Shown here in pieces: positions 15,191 through 24,484 of a stretch of DNA of 64,000 bases. The first letter of the stretch is position 1. Every line of letters starts with the position of its first letter. The notes under the pieces were generated by a model. It saw nothing but the letters and a program-made list of their open reading frames with translations. It was not told where the DNA came from and did not search any database. A program made the translations under genes and the position numbers. Source of the DNA: Lysobacter sp. KIS68-7 (GTDB lineage: Bacteria > Pseudomonadota > Gammaproteobacteria > Xanthomonadales > Xanthomonadaceae); the NCBI RefSeq assembly GCF_021284745.1, contig NZ_CP089925.1, positions 682,001 through 746,000 on the forward strand. Direction: 5' to 3'.

Positions 15191-15215
15191 CGTTCTTCAC
15201 CACAACATATTGTGG
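15169..15215 (-). promoter_or_regulatory. NrdR-box-like pair upstream of nrdJa
   Basis: CCACAACATATTGTGG at 15200-15215 matches the NrdR box consensus ACACAATATATTGTGT at 13 of 16 positions. A weaker half-site ACACAACCCTTGGGA starts at 15169, about 31 bp away centre to centre. That is the spacing usual for NrdR box pairs. NrdR represses ribonucleotide reductase genes when dATP is high. Confidence 0.6.
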
Positions 15216-15355
15216 GGAACGGAGAGGGAAGCTACCGCCGCGTTGTGATGTGTGTCAACGGGTTGACGGCATTGTTTTCGACCGTTCTTCGGCGCAATCC
15301 GACCGACCAACGAAGGGCCGCAGAAACGCCGTTGCGGAACCATTCCGGCCACCGG

Positions 15356-17410
15356 TCAGAAGCGGTAGCCGATCCCGATCTCGTAGGTGTCGGGGTATCC
15401 GGGGCTCGATTGCAGGAACACCTGGTTGAAATAGTCCGCGCCCGTGAGGTTGCGGCCCGAGACGAAGCCGTACCACTTCCCACCGGCGGCTTCGAAATTC
15501 AGGTAGAGGTTGACCAGGCCGAATGCGTCCTGGCGAAAGGCCGGCGCATTGTCCGGGGTGAAGAAGTAGTCGCTGCGGTAGTTGTATTCCAGGCGCGCTG
15601 AGAACCAGGCGCCACCTCGCAAGGGCTGGTCGTAGACCACCGCGGCGCTGGTGGACCACTCGGGAGCGCGCACCAGCGTGTTGCCGGACAGCGTGTCGCC
15701 CGCGGCACTCGTGAACGCCACGAATTCGCGCCGCGGCACCCAGACCACGCCGCCACTGAGCGCCAGGCGATCGAACATCCGCCACTCGCCGTTGGCATCG
15801 ATGCCGTACACCTCGGCCCGTGCCGCGTTGTCCACCTTGAAGACGAGTCTCCCGTTCTCGATCGCGGCGGTGTCGACCTGCAGGTCGCTGAAGTCGTAGT
15901 AGAACGCCGCCGCCTCCACACGCCAGGGCCGATTGCCACCACGCGCCTTCACGCCGACTTCGTAGGCGGTCAGGCGCTCAGGAGCGAAGTCCTCGAGCGT
16001 GCCGTTGCTGGTCTCGTTCAAGCCCCCGCTCTTGAATCCGTTGGAGACGCCACCGTAGATCCGCACGTTGTCGGTGGTCGCATGGACCAGGTCCAGCCGC
16101 CACGAGAGGTCGTTCGATTCCGCCTTGCCCGTCAGCGGCACGTGGCTGTCCGTCACTCCGGTGCCGACCAAGGTGCTGCGATTTTTTTCGTCGCTCAGTC
16201 GCGCACCGGCGGTCACGCCCCACCGCTCCGAAAGGTGCACGTTCACCTGGCCGAACAACGCGGCCGCCCGCCCGCGCTCGGTACCATGCGATTGCGTGAT
16301 CGGCTCCGGGGCGAACAGTGGGATGTCCTGGTACAGGTGGTCGTCCAGGTCGTCCTCGGACCAATAGGCGCCGACGACGCCGTCCACCGCGCCACGCTTG
16401 GGCAGGAGCAGCTGGAGTTCCTCGCTCCATTGGCGGTATCGGCGCGGCTGTGCGCCGCGAACGCATCCCTGCAGGAAGGGCAGGCCGGAACAATCGTCGC
16501 GATCGCGCATGTCGCCGCGCGCATAGCCGGTGATGGCACGCAGGGTCGCCGCGCCCAGATCGAACTCCAGCGTGACGTTGGCGTTGTCGTCCCTGGTCTT
16601 CAGGAAAGGGTCCGCCAGCGTCACCGTGGTCAGGCGGATATCCGACGGGTCGGCGAGGTAGGAGGGACTGGGCGTCCACAGTTCGGCGCTGGCGCCGTTG
16701 TCTTCGACGCGCTGCACCATGACGTCGATGTGCGTCGTGTCGCCGAGATCGGCGCCGAGCGAAAACCGCAGTCCCGCGAAGTCGTTCTCGGCAAAGCGCC
16801 GCTCGTCGACCGAGTTGCGGATGTAGCCGTCCCCTTCGGACGCGATGAAGGCGATGCGCGCGGCGCCGCTGCGGAACGGCACATTGACGTTCCCCTGCGC
16901 ACGCGCCGTCGCGTAGGTGCCGTAGGCCGCTTCGACTTCCGCGCCCAATGTGTCGGCCGGCGGGCGCGTGATGAAATTGATCGATCCGCCGGTGGAATTG
17001 CGGCCGTAAAGCGTGCCCTGCGGACCCTTGAGCACTTCGACGCGTTCCATGTCGAACGTCCGCATGATCGCCAGGCTGGACGCGCCCTGGTACACGCCGT
17101 TCAGATGTGTCGCGACCGCCAGGCTGATGCCGCCCTGGTTCGAGATGCCACGCAGGCTGAAGCCTGCACCGTTCAGGCCGGTGGTGTTGACGACAAGACC
17201 CGGGATGTTGAACTGCAGGTCGTACAGGCTGCTCAGGTTCAACTCGTCGAGCAAGTCACCGGACAGCGTCTGCACGGACATCGGCACGTCCTGCAGGTTT
17301 TCGGGGCGCATGCGCGCAGTCACCACGATCGTGTCGAGCGTGGTGGCTTCCTGCGACCACGCGGCTTGCGGCAGCGAGGCGCACGCCAGCATCGGGAGCC
17401 ACCACTTCAA
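15356..17410 (-). CDS. TonB-dependent outer-membrane receptor
   Basis: A 684-residue outer-membrane beta-barrel that takes up a ligand using TonB/ExbBD energy. A signal peptide (LPMLACASLPQAAWSQ) is followed by a TonB-box-like LDTIVVTARM. The plug then runs through LRGISNQGG and VEVLKGPQGTLYGRNSTGG, ending INFITRPP. The long barrel ends GIGYRF with a terminal aromatic residue. I place the start at the TTG at 17410, which overlaps the stop of the upstream regulator (TTGA); an internal ATG at 17392 is possible. The substrate is unknown, but the family type (sphingomonad/xanthomonad) often serves siderophores or carbohydrates. Coupling to the regulator is notable. Confidence 0.88.
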   Translation of the reverse strand: MKWWLPMLACASLPQAAWSQEATTLDTIVVTARMRPENLQDVPMSVQTLSGDLLDELNLSSLYDLQFNIPGLVVNTTGLNGAGFSLRGISNQGGISLAVATHLNGVYQGASSLAIMRTFDMERVEVLKGPQGTLYGRNSTGGSINFITRPPADTLGAEVEAAYGTYATARAQGNVNVPFRSGAARIAFIASEGDGYIRNSVDERRFAENDFAGLRFSLGADLGDTTHIDVMVQRVEDNGASAELWTPSPSYLADPSDIRLTTVTLADPFLKTRDDNANVTLEFDLGAATLRAITGYARGDMRDRDDCSGLPFLQGCVRGAQPRRYRQWSEELQLLLPKRGAVDGVVGAYWSEDDLDDHLYQDIPLFAPEPITQSHGTERGRAAALFGQVNVHLSERWGVTAGARLSDEKNRSTLVGTGVTDSHVPLTGKAESNDLSWRLDLVHATTDNVRIYGGVSNGFKSGGLNETSNGTLEDFAPERLTAYEVGVKARGGNRPWRVEAAAFYYDFSDLQVDTAAIENGRLVFKVDNAARAEVYGIDANGEWRMFDRLALSGGVVWVPRREFVAFTSAAGDTLSGNTLVRAPEWSTSAAVVYDQPLRGGAWFSARLEYNYRSDYFFTPDNAPAFRQDAFGLVNLYLNFEAAGGKWYGFVSGRNLTGADYFNQVFLQSSPGYPDTYEIGIGYRF

Positions 17411-19290
17411 CCCGATTCTCCGGTGCCATTCTCCTGCGGGGCCGGCGCATCGAGCAGCGCGTGATCTCCGGCAAAGTTCATGCGCGCCATCAGTGCGCGA
17501 AATCGCGGCTCCGAGCGCAGGTTTTCCCACCCTGCCTGGAGGAATGACATATGGACATCGCGCTCCTGGAAACCTCGTTCGAGCAAGTCCAGCGCACCCT
17601 CGGTGTCCCCCAACGCATCGTGCATCTCGGCAAGGCTGGTCGCCGGGAAGTAGCCGGTGCGCCTTCGGTCCTCCATCTCGTGCAACACGCGCTCGGCTGC
17701 ATCGCGATTGCCGGCCTGGAGGTAGGCGGCCCCCATGGCGCCCATGGCCACGCTGCAATCGCCGCATGCTTCCCGCGCCCGTTGCATCTCTGCGAACGCA
17801 CGCGGGTAGTCGCGTTGCGCCATCCATTTCCCGCTGCGCAGGAGCATGGCAATCCAGTAATCGGGGTCGAGCGCGAGCGCTTTGTCCACGCCGCGTTGCG
17901 CTTCCTCCGGTTGTCCTATGAAGCTCGACCCGAGGAGATTGATCAGCGGCGACAAGGGATCCAGGGCCATGGCTTGCCGCGCTTGCGCGGCCGATTCGTC
18001 CGCGCGACCGAGAACGGCGAGCACGTGCGCATAGGCCAGGTGCGCTTCCGCCAAACTGGGATTGAGCGAGATCGCGTGCTTGAGCGAGGCCTCGGCGCCC
18101 GCCCAGTCCCAGTCGTACCAGAACTGGATGAAGCCTTGCGATGCATAGGCCTCCGCCAGGTTCGGATCGATCGCCAGTGCCTGCCTGACTGCGGCCTTGG
18201 CCAATGGAAAGTTGATGCGCGGATCCTCGTCGCCGGTCATCACCAGCGCGCGATAGGCGTAGGCCATGCCGGCATAGGCGCGCGCGCAGGTCGGGTCGAG
18301 GTCGATGGCCTGCTGGAACGCGGTGATGGCCTGGTGCATGCGGTCGGCCGACGGCCGACTCAATTGATATCGACCGGTGAGGTAGGCGCGATAGGCGTCC
18401 GCGTTGGCGCCGTCGCAGGGGCTGCGCGCCGAGGGCGCGTTGAATTTCAGCGACAGGGCCGAGGTCAGCGCCGCGGCGATGCGGTCCTGGAGGGTGAACG
18501 CACGTTCCGCTCTTTCGTCGAACGAGCCGGACCACACCGTCGTGCCGTCACTCACCGTCAGCAGCCGTGCACCGACGCGTACGCGATCTCCAAGGCGCTG
18601 CACCGATCCTTCGACGACATACGTCGCGCCCAGCGCGCGCCCCGCTTCCAGCGGGTCCGGTTGGGCTCCGGCATAGCGCTGGCTGGAGGCCAGCGAACGC
18701 ACCCGCAACCGCGTCGAGCTGCTGATCCGTGCGATCAGGGTTTCGGCAAGGCCCAGTTCCAGCATTTCGTCGCGCGGCTGCGTCGGCAACGTGCGGAATG
18801 GCAGCACCGCAAGGGCCGCCTGGGCCGCGGCGTGGGTGGTGGGGGGTTCGCGTATGCGCCACGCGGCGATGGCGATGAGCGACAGGACCAGCAGAAAAGC
18901 GACAGTCGCGATCCGCCATCTCCACGCAGCTCGATCCGGCGCGATGTCCGGTGTGGCGTCCGTTTCTTCCCTGACATCCGCTACGAAGCGGTAGCCCCGG
19001 CCGGACACGGTCAGGATGTAGCGGTGCTCGCCCGCGTTCGTGCCGAACGCACGCCGCAACGACGCCACCGCCTGCGTGAGGTTGTTCTCCTCCACCACGC
19101 GCCCGGGCCAGACCGCTTCAAGCAACTCGTCCTTGCTGACCACCCGGTCGCGGTGCTCGATGAGGAACACCAGGGTGTCGTACGCCTTGGCGGTCAGCGG
19201 TATGGCCGAGCCGTCTTCGGCGCGTAGGTCCCGGGCCTGGGTGTCGAGGCGCAACGTTTCGAACCGGTAGTGGCGGCTGGTACCGGGCAC
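17407..19290 (-). CDS. CadC-like membrane-anchored winged-helix regulator with TPR
   Basis: A 627-residue one-component regulator. Residues 1-105 are an OmpR-type winged helix (AYDTLVFLIEHRDRVVSKDE, NNLTQAVASLRRAFG, YILTVSGRGYRFV). Residues about 128-146 form a single membrane helix (IATVAFLLVLSLIAIAAW). The periplasmic part first shows LAVLPFRTLP and ATYVVEGSVQ, a TolB/FlgO-like fold, then TPR units. The start is a GTG at 19290. Its stop overlaps the TTG of the TonB receptor gene, so the two are one unit. It probably senses an envelope signal and controls the receptor gene. The ligand is unknown. Confidence 0.85.
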   Translation of the reverse strand: MPGTSRHYRFETLRLDTQARDLRAEDGSAIPLTAKAYDTLVFLIEHRDRVVSKDELLEAVWPGRVVEENNLTQAVASLRRAFGTNAGEHRYILTVSGRGYRFVADVREETDATPDIAPDRAAWRWRIATVAFLLVLSLIAIAAWRIREPPTTHAAAQAALAVLPFRTLPTQPRDEMLELGLAETLIARISSSTRLRVRSLASSQRYAGAQPDPLEAGRALGATYVVEGSVQRLGDRVRVGARLLTVSDGTTVWSGSFDERAERAFTLQDRIAAALTSALSLKFNAPSARSPCDGANADAYRAYLTGRYQLSRPSADRMHQAITAFQQAIDLDPTCARAYAGMAYAYRALVMTGDEDPRINFPLAKAAVRQALAIDPNLAEAYASQGFIQFWYDWDWAGAEASLKHAISLNPSLAEAHLAYAHVLAVLGRADESAAQARQAMALDPLSPLINLLGSSFIGQPEEAQRGVDKALALDPDYWIAMLLRSGKWMAQRDYPRAFAEMQRAREACGDCSVAMGAMGAAYLQAGNRDAAERVLHEMEDRRRTGYFPATSLAEMHDALGDTEGALDLLERGFQERDVHMSFLQAGWENLRSEPRFRALMARMNFAGDHALLDAPAPQENGTGESG

Positions 19291-19399
19291 TGGTCGCTGG
19301 CCTCATGCGATTTCAGGTTTTTTCACGACGTTTTCAGGACTTTCCGGACATGCCGGGCCAGCCTCGAGGCACCACGCATGGTGGCCACAGAGGGAGCGC

Positions 19400-20425
19400 A
19401 TGGAGATGAACCGCCCAAGACAACTCGCCGCAATGACGCTCGCACTCTCCGGTATTGCCGGGCTTGCGCATGGCGCCGCCCTTCCCCACAACGATCTGGA
19501 TGGGGATGGGCGCTCGGACATCGTCTGGCGCAATGTCACCACCGGTGAAATCGTGTACTGGTCGGCGGGGAATGCCGCCTGGATCAAGGGTGTTCGAGTC
19601 ACCCGCCGCGGCTGGAACCTGCCCGGCGATTTCAGCCTCGCCGAATCCAGCTCCGCCATTCCCATGCGGCTAGAGGAATGGTACGGCCCCATGGTCGGGG
19701 TCATGGTGGAGAGCAAGGCGGGGTATTACGTCGGCTTGGCGTTCAACTACGAGCGCAAGATCGGCTATGAGGCCTTTTACGACTCGTCGGTACTGGCACC
19801 GGAATGGAAGCTCGTCGGCACGGGCGATTTCGGCGCCCTCCGCTACCGCGATGACTTCGATTTCGGTGTCGACGACCTCGTTTTCCGCAACCAGCGCGAC
19901 GGCCGCAACATGCTGTCCTTCAGGGGGTGGGATCGTCGCGAGTACATGGACATCACGCCCGTGGGCGACCTGCGCTGGAACGTCGCCGGCATCGGCGACT
20001 TCGACGGCGACGGCAACGCCGACCTGTTGTGGCGGAACTTCGGCACGGGCCGCAATGCCATCTGGCCCGCGGCCGACTCCGCCCGATCGATCGCAATGAC
20101 CCCGGTTCCCGACCTCGCGTGGAAGGTGGCCGCGATCGCCGACTTCAACGGCGATGGCCGCGCAGACATCTTCTGGCGTAACGCCAGCAGCGGCATGAAC
20201 GTGATCTGGGAATCCGGCAACGGCGCCACGCCGCGCGCCGCGGTGCGTGTCCCCGACCAGGCCTGGCAGATTGCCTCCGTCGGCGATTTCGACGGGGACG
20301 GCAAGTCCGATCTGTTGTGGCGCAACCAACGCACGGGCGCCAACGTGCTCTGGAAAGCGGCCAACGCCGGAACCCCGCAGACCCTTCCGGGTGTCACCAA
20401 TCCGGCGTGGAGGCCCTTGATGTAG
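19400..20425 (+). CDS. Secreted FG-GAP/VCBS repeat protein
   Basis: A 341-residue exported protein with a signal peptide (to about residue 26) and several FG-GAP-type blades. Calcium-binding DLDGDGRSDIVWRN, DFDGDGNADLLWRN, DFNGDGRADIFWRN and DFDGDGKSDLLWRN recur about every 48 residues in the second half. Such beta-propellers mediate carbohydrate or protein binding at the surface. GGGAG precedes the ATG at 19400; an ATG at 19406 is an alternative. It stands alone, divergent from the CadC-like regulator with a 110-base gap. No catalytic domain is visible. Confidence 0.78.
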   Translation: MEMNRPRQLAAMTLALSGIAGLAHGAALPHNDLDGDGRSDIVWRNVTTGEIVYWSAGNAAWIKGVRVTRRGWNLPGDFSLAESSSAIPMRLEEWYGPMVGVMVESKAGYYVGLAFNYERKIGYEAFYDSSVLAPEWKLVGTGDFGALRYRDDFDFGVDDLVFRNQRDGRNMLSFRGWDRREYMDITPVGDLRWNVAGIGDFDGDGNADLLWRNFGTGRNAIWPAADSARSIAMTPVPDLAWKVAAIADFNGDGRADIFWRNASSGMNVIWESGNGATPRAAVRVPDQAWQIASVGDFDGDGKSDLLWRNQRTGANVLWKAANAGTPQTLPGVTNPAWRPLM

Positions 20426-20548
20426 ACATGGGATCGATTCCCTGCCGACTTCACGGGTGATTCAATGTACCGGCGCGAAAGTCGCGTTTAGCTTTGTGCG
20501 CGCCCAATCACGTCGATGGGCGCTGGTGCATTCCATCCGAGAAACCCG

Positions 20549-21988
20549 ATGTCGAAGCCGGCAAAGACCCTGCTCGCCCTGACCCTCGCTGCCGGTTTCG
20601 GCGGCTTCGCTGCCACCGCGATCCGTGAAGGCATGGACGCCCCCGCGCGCGCCGAACCGGCGGCGCCCGCCGCCGCCGTGCCCGCGATGGCGGCCACGCT
20701 CCCGCCCGTCGTCGACGGCACGCCGCTGCCCTCGCTCGCACCGATGCTGCAGAAGGTCACGCCGGCCGTGGTCAGCGTGCACACCAAGCAACGCGTGCGG
20801 GTGCGCAATCCCTTCGCCGACGATCCGATGTTCCGCCGCCTGTTCCCGGACATTCCGCAGGAGCGCATAAACCAGTCGCTCGGTTCGGGCGTGATCGTGG
20901 ATGCGGCCAAGGGGCTGGTGCTCACCAACCACCATGTGATCGAAGGCGCGGACGAGGTGTCGGTGACGCTGGCCGATGGCCGCACGTTCCCCGCCACGTT
21001 CGTGGGCTCCGATCCCGATACCGACGTGGCGCTGATGCGCATCCAGGCGGACAACCTCACTGCGCTGCCGCTCGCCAATTCGGATCAGCTGCGCGTGGGC
21101 GATTTCGTCGTGGCGGTCGGCAATCCCTTCGGATTCAGCCAGACGGTCACCTCGGGCATCGTCTCCGCGGTCGGCCGCAGCGGCCTGCCCGGCATGGGCT
21201 TCCAGAACTTCATCCAGACCGATGCGTCGATCAACCCGGGCAATTCCGGCGGCGCGCTGGTCAACCTGCGCGGCGAGCTCGTCGGCATCAATACGGCCAC
21301 GTTCAATCCGCAGGGCAGCCGTGCGGGCGACATCGGGCTCGGCTTTGCCATTCCCGCCAACCTCGCGGGCAACGTGATGCGCCAGCTCGCCAGCACGGGC
21401 GAGGTGAAGCGCGGCACGCTCGGCATCGAGACGCAGACGGTCGATGACCAGCTCGCCAAGGGCCTGGGCATGGACACGCCGCGCGGTGCAGTGGTGACGC
21501 GCGTGTTCCCGAATTCCGCGGCCGCCGCGGCCGGCGTGAAGGTCGGCGACGTGGTGCTCACGGCGAACGGCCAGCGCATGGACAGCCGCGAGGCGCTGCA
21601 CAACTTCGAAGGCCTGCAGGCGGTGGGCAGCCCGGTGGCGCTGGAGATCAAGCGCGGGGCGCGGTCGGTGAAGGTCGACGCCACGCTGCGCGAGCAGCCC
21701 CGCTCCTTCGACGGCACCGTGCTCGATGCGCGCCTGGCCGGCGCGACCTTCACCGAATTGCCCGAGCGCCTGCGGCAGGCTGGGCTGGACGGCGTGCTGG
21801 TGAGCGCGGTCGCGCGGGGCTCCCGCGCGGCGCAGAATGGCTTGCAGAAGGACGACGTGGTGCTCGCCGCCACCAGCGGCGAGTTCAGCGACCTGGGCGG
21901 GTTCCGCGCCAGTTTCGCGCAGGTACCGCGGCAGCTCGTGCTGCGCGTGCTGCGCGGCAACGCACGCGGCGACCTGCCCATGCAGTGA
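20549..21988 (+). CDS. degP: DegP/DegQ-family periplasmic serine protease (Do)
   Basis: A 479-residue periplasmic protease/chaperone for misfolded envelope proteins. It has an N-terminal signal or anchor segment (KTLLALTLAAGFGGFAATA). The trypsin-like domain has His129 in TNHHVIEG, Asp159 in DPDTDVAL and Ser233 in NPGNSGGAL. Two PDZ domains follow, the first around GTLGIETQTVDDQL and the second, more diverged, around LDGVLVSAVARGS. The start is the ATG at 20549 (MSKPAK); the 11-codon extension upstream lacks any signal-peptide character. DegP versus DegQ cannot be decided from sequence. It is followed by the YqjD-type trio on the same strand. Confidence 0.9.
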   Translation: MSKPAKTLLALTLAAGFGGFAATAIREGMDAPARAEPAAPAAAVPAMAATLPPVVDGTPLPSLAPMLQKVTPAVVSVHTKQRVRVRNPFADDPMFRRLFPDIPQERINQSLGSGVIVDAAKGLVLTNHHVIEGADEVSVTLADGRTFPATFVGSDPDTDVALMRIQADNLTALPLANSDQLRVGDFVVAVGNPFGFSQTVTSGIVSAVGRSGLPGMGFQNFIQTDASINPGNSGGALVNLRGELVGINTATFNPQGSRAGDIGLGFAIPANLAGNVMRQLASTGEVKRGTLGIETQTVDDQLAKGLGMDTPRGAVVTRVFPNSAAAAAGVKVGDVVLTANGQRMDSREALHNFEGLQAVGSPVALEIKRGARSVKVDATLREQPRSFDGTVLDARLAGATFTELPERLRQAGLDGVLVSAVARGSRAAQNGLQKDDVVLAATSGEFSDLGGFRASFAQVPRQLVLRVLRGNARGDLPMQ

Positions 21989-22014
21989 TCCCCCGACACG
22001 CAAGGAGAAGGCGA

Positions 22015-22392
22015 ATGACCCCGGACAACAACGGTCGCGCGACCGATGCGATGAAGCAGGACCTCAGCGAGGCCGGTGCGCACTTCAAGGGTGCGGCAGC
22101 GGCGGCAGGCGATGCACTCAAGGCCGCAGGATCGGCCGCAGGCGACGAGATGCGCCTGGGCAAGGCGCAGATGAAGGCGGAGCTCGCCGACGGCACCTTG
22201 TCGAGTCTTTCGGCGGCCGAGAACCTCGGTGCCGCGGGCCGCGAACAAGTCGACGCGCTGATGGACAAGGGCCGCGACCTGATCGACAGCGCCGCGGAGC
22301 TGATCCGCGAACGTCCGCTTGCTTCCTTCGGCATCGCCTTCGCGGCGGGCTGGCTGATCGCCAAGATCGGCAGCGCACGCAGCGACAAGTAA
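22015..22392 (+). CDS. ElaB/YqjD-type (DUF883) membrane-anchored protein
   Basis: A 125-residue protein with a long amphipathic Ala/Lys/Glu helix and one C-terminal membrane helix (SFGIAFAAGWLIAKIG), as in the ElaB/YqjD/YgaM family. Those are inner-membrane proteins linked to stationary-phase ribosome binding in E. coli. AAGGAGAAGG lies upstream of the ATG at 22015, so the longer frame starting at 21985 is rejected. It is the first of three genes that resemble the yqjD-yqjE-yqjK arrangement. Confidence 0.75.
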   Translation: MTPDNNGRATDAMKQDLSEAGAHFKGAAAAAGDALKAAGSAAGDEMRLGKAQMKAELADGTLSSLSAAENLGAAGREQVDALMDKGRDLIDSAAELIRERPLASFGIAFAAGWLIAKIGSARSDK

Positions 22393-22407
22393 TCCGGCGC
22401 CGACGCG

Positions 22408-22971
22408 ATGGGGAGCGAAGGCACGCAGGACGCGGGGACCGATCGGGCGGAGTCGCCTGATCGGCCGACGCCGGGTGTCGCCGACGCGTTCCGCGAACTC
22501 GGCGACACCGGACGCGCCACGTGGGCGGCCGGCAAGGAAGCGCTCACCGCCTTCCACATCCTGTTCAAGGCGGACCTCTCGCTTGCGCGCAGCGCCTTCG
22601 GGCGCTCGCTCGCGTTCACCGCGGTGGCGATCGTCTTCGGCGCGTCGGCGTGGTTGTTGTTGATGGCGGCCCTGGTCGCGTGGCTCAGCCTGGACGTGGG
22701 CTGGACGTGGCCGATTTCGCTGCTCGTGTGCGGTGGCGGGAGCCTGGTGGTGGCGGGGCTCGCGGGTTGGTTCGCGATGCGCTACTTCGAACACACGCGC
22801 CTGCAGGCGACGCGTCGACAGCTCGCAAGGATGGGGATCGGCGAGTTGTCGGCGATGATGTCGGGCGCCGGGTCGAGCAAGTCAGCGAAGGAAGACGCCG
22901 ATGGCGTCGCCGCCGCCACCAACGGCGAGCCGGTCAAGAAGGGGATGGGCGTGGACATCACGCCTCCATGA
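22408..22971 (+). CDS. YqjE-like (phage holin superfamily) membrane protein
   Basis: A 187-residue protein with a polar N-terminus and two central membrane helices (FTAVAIVFGASAWLLLMAAL and ISLLVCGGGSLVVAGLAGWF), plus a basic C-terminal part. This layout fits the YqjE/holin-superfamily (DUF1469) proteins that sit next to YqjD. The second product of the trio, 15 bases after the first gene. The ribosome binding site is weak. A direct role in lysis is unlikely, since no endolysin is present. Confidence 0.7.
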   Translation: MGSEGTQDAGTDRAESPDRPTPGVADAFRELGDTGRATWAAGKEALTAFHILFKADLSLARSAFGRSLAFTAVAIVFGASAWLLLMAALVAWLSLDVGWTWPISLLVCGGGSLVVAGLAGWFAMRYFEHTRLQATRRQLARMGIGELSAMMSGAGSSKSAKEDADGVAAATNGEPVKKGMGVDITPP

Positions 22972-23017
22972 AGGCAACACCGCGCAGCATGCGCTGACGC
23001 ATTCCACAGGGGCCACG

Positions 23018-23356
23018 ATGGGCTTTTCCGCACTCATCGAGAAAGTCAGGCAAGCCGAATCCGCGCTCGAAGCGAAGGAGCGGCAGACGCTGGCCGACTT
23101 CCGCCAACTCAAGTCGTCGTGGCGTGCGAGCTGGACGCCGGGGCGCATCGTGGTGGCGGGGCTCGTGTCGGGCTTCATCCTCGGCAAGCTCGAGCCGGAG
23201 AAGAAAGTGGCGAGCGGCAGCGGTGCGTTGCAGTTGGTCTCCGCGCTCGCCGGTTTGTTCGCGGGCACCGGCGCACAGGCCGCGGCGGGCGAAGCAGGAC
23301 AGGCGGCCGACGCCGCGCAGCAAGCCGCCGCCACCGCGCCGCCGGTGGATGCATGA
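23018..23356 (+). CDS. Small membrane protein, third of YqjDEK-like trio
   Basis: A 112-residue protein. A charged helical start (MGFSALIEKVRQAESALEAK) leads to one hydrophobic segment (RIVVAGLVSGFILGKL) and an Ala/Gln-rich tail. The position and size fit the third member of yqjD-yqjE-yqjK-like loci, though the sequence match is weak. The start is the ATG at 23018; the upstream extension is a shadow. Its stop overlaps the start of the AI-2E-type permease gene (ATGA), so translation is coupled. Confidence 0.6.
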   Translation: MGFSALIEKVRQAESALEAKERQTLADFRQLKSSWRASWTPGRIVVAGLVSGFILGKLEPEKKVASGSGALQLVSALAGLFAGTGAQAAAGEAGQAADAAQQAAATAPPVDA

Positions 23357-24441
23357 CCTACGAGTTCGAAACCGAGGGCGAACCCAACCACGTCCAGGCC
23401 CGGCCACGTTCCTCGGTGGCCGCGATCGTCATCGCCTCCGTCGCAGTCGCCTTCACGCTGTACCTCTCGCAGGACCTGCTGCTGCCCGTGCTGCTGGCGA
23501 TGTTCTTCGCGCTGGTGGGCAATCCGATCATCCGCCTGCTGCGCAAGCTGTGGATCCCGCGTTTCCTCGGGGCGTTGCTGGTGTTGGCGCTGGGCATGTT
23601 CAGCACCTACATGCTGGCGCGCGAACTCGCCACGCCGGGTGCGGAATGGATCCGCGAAGTGCCGAAGCAGATGCGCGACCTGGCGCCGAAGCTGCGTTCG
23701 CTCACCAAGCCGGTGACCGAAGCCAACAAGGCGGCGGAGAACATCGCGCGCGCCGCGGGCGGTGAGAACACCGCGCGACCGGTGCAGGTGGTCAAGACCG
23801 AGGTCAACGATCCCTACCGCGTGCTGACCTCCACGCCGCGCGCGATCGCCTCCGTGCTTGCGGTCGTGCTGCTCACGTTCTTCTTCATGGTCTACGGCGG
23901 CGACCTGCAACGACACGCCATCGCACTGCTGCCCGGGCGGCAGCAGAAGAAGCTCACGGTGGAAATCCTGCAGGCGATCGAAACCGAGATTTCGCGCTAC
24001 GTCCTCACCATCAGCATCATCAACGTGATCGTGGGCCTGGTGTTCGCCAGCCTGCTGTACTTCCTGATGGGCATCCCGGCGGACGAAGCGCTGCTGTGGG
24101 GCACGATGGCGGGCCTGCTCAACTTCGCGCCTTACGTAGGGCCGCTGATCGGCATCCTCGTCATGCTGGTGATGGGCGTGGTGCGCTACGAAGACTGGCA
24201 GTCGCTGCTGCCGGCGGGCCTGTACCTGGGTCTGCACACGCTGGAAGGGCAGATCGTCACGCCGATCGTGCTGGGCAAGCGCATGGCGCTCTCGCCGCTG
24301 GTGCTGATCCTGGCGCTGATGCTGTTCGGCTGGCTGTGGGGGATCATCGGGCTGCTGCTCGCGGTGCCGCTGCTGGTGTGCGTGAAGCTGGTGTTCGAGC
24401 GCATCGACGGGCTGGAAGGCTGGGCCCGGCTGCTGGAGTGA
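23353..24441 (+). CDS. AI-2E/PerM-family membrane transporter
   Basis: A 362-residue inner-membrane protein of the AI-2E (PerM/TqsA) family. Two N-terminal helices and a central cytoplasmic-to-membrane loop (EVPKQMRDLAPKLRSL...) are followed by the conserved C-terminal block with NFAPYVGPLIGILVMLVMG, LEGQIVTPIVLGKRMALSP and GWLWGIIGLLLAVPLL. Members export small molecules or ions; the substrate is unknown and an autoinducer-2 role cannot be assumed. It starts at 23353, overlapping the previous stop (ATGA). Confidence 0.82.
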   Translation: MTYEFETEGEPNHVQARPRSSVAAIVIASVAVAFTLYLSQDLLLPVLLAMFFALVGNPIIRLLRKLWIPRFLGALLVLALGMFSTYMLARELATPGAEWIREVPKQMRDLAPKLRSLTKPVTEANKAAENIARAAGGENTARPVQVVKTEVNDPYRVLTSTPRAIASVLAVVLLTFFFMVYGGDLQRHAIALLPGRQQKKLTVEILQAIETEISRYVLTISIINVIVGLVFASLLYFLMGIPADEALLWGTMAGLLNFAPYVGPLIGILVMLVMGVVRYEDWQSLLPAGLYLGLHTLEGQIVTPIVLGKRMALSPLVLILALMLFGWLWGIIGLLLAVPLLVCVKLVFERIDGLEGWARLLE

Positions 24442-24484
24442 CCCCGGGCCATGTTGCGCGGGCGCACCGGTCTAGAATGGGCGG

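Noticed and set aside
12858-15248. Long plus-strand frame opposite nrdJa
   Set aside because: It is antisense to a well-conserved gene and shows His/Val/Gly-rich composition typical of a high-GC shadow frame.
17411-18535. N-terminal extension of the TonB receptor frame to 1059 residues
   Set aside because: It overlaps the CadC-like regulator in another frame; the signal peptide starts near 17410.
22408-22971. Prophage holin
   Set aside because: Its neighbours match the YqjD/YqjE/YqjK arrangement, and there is no endolysin, spanin or other phage gene.
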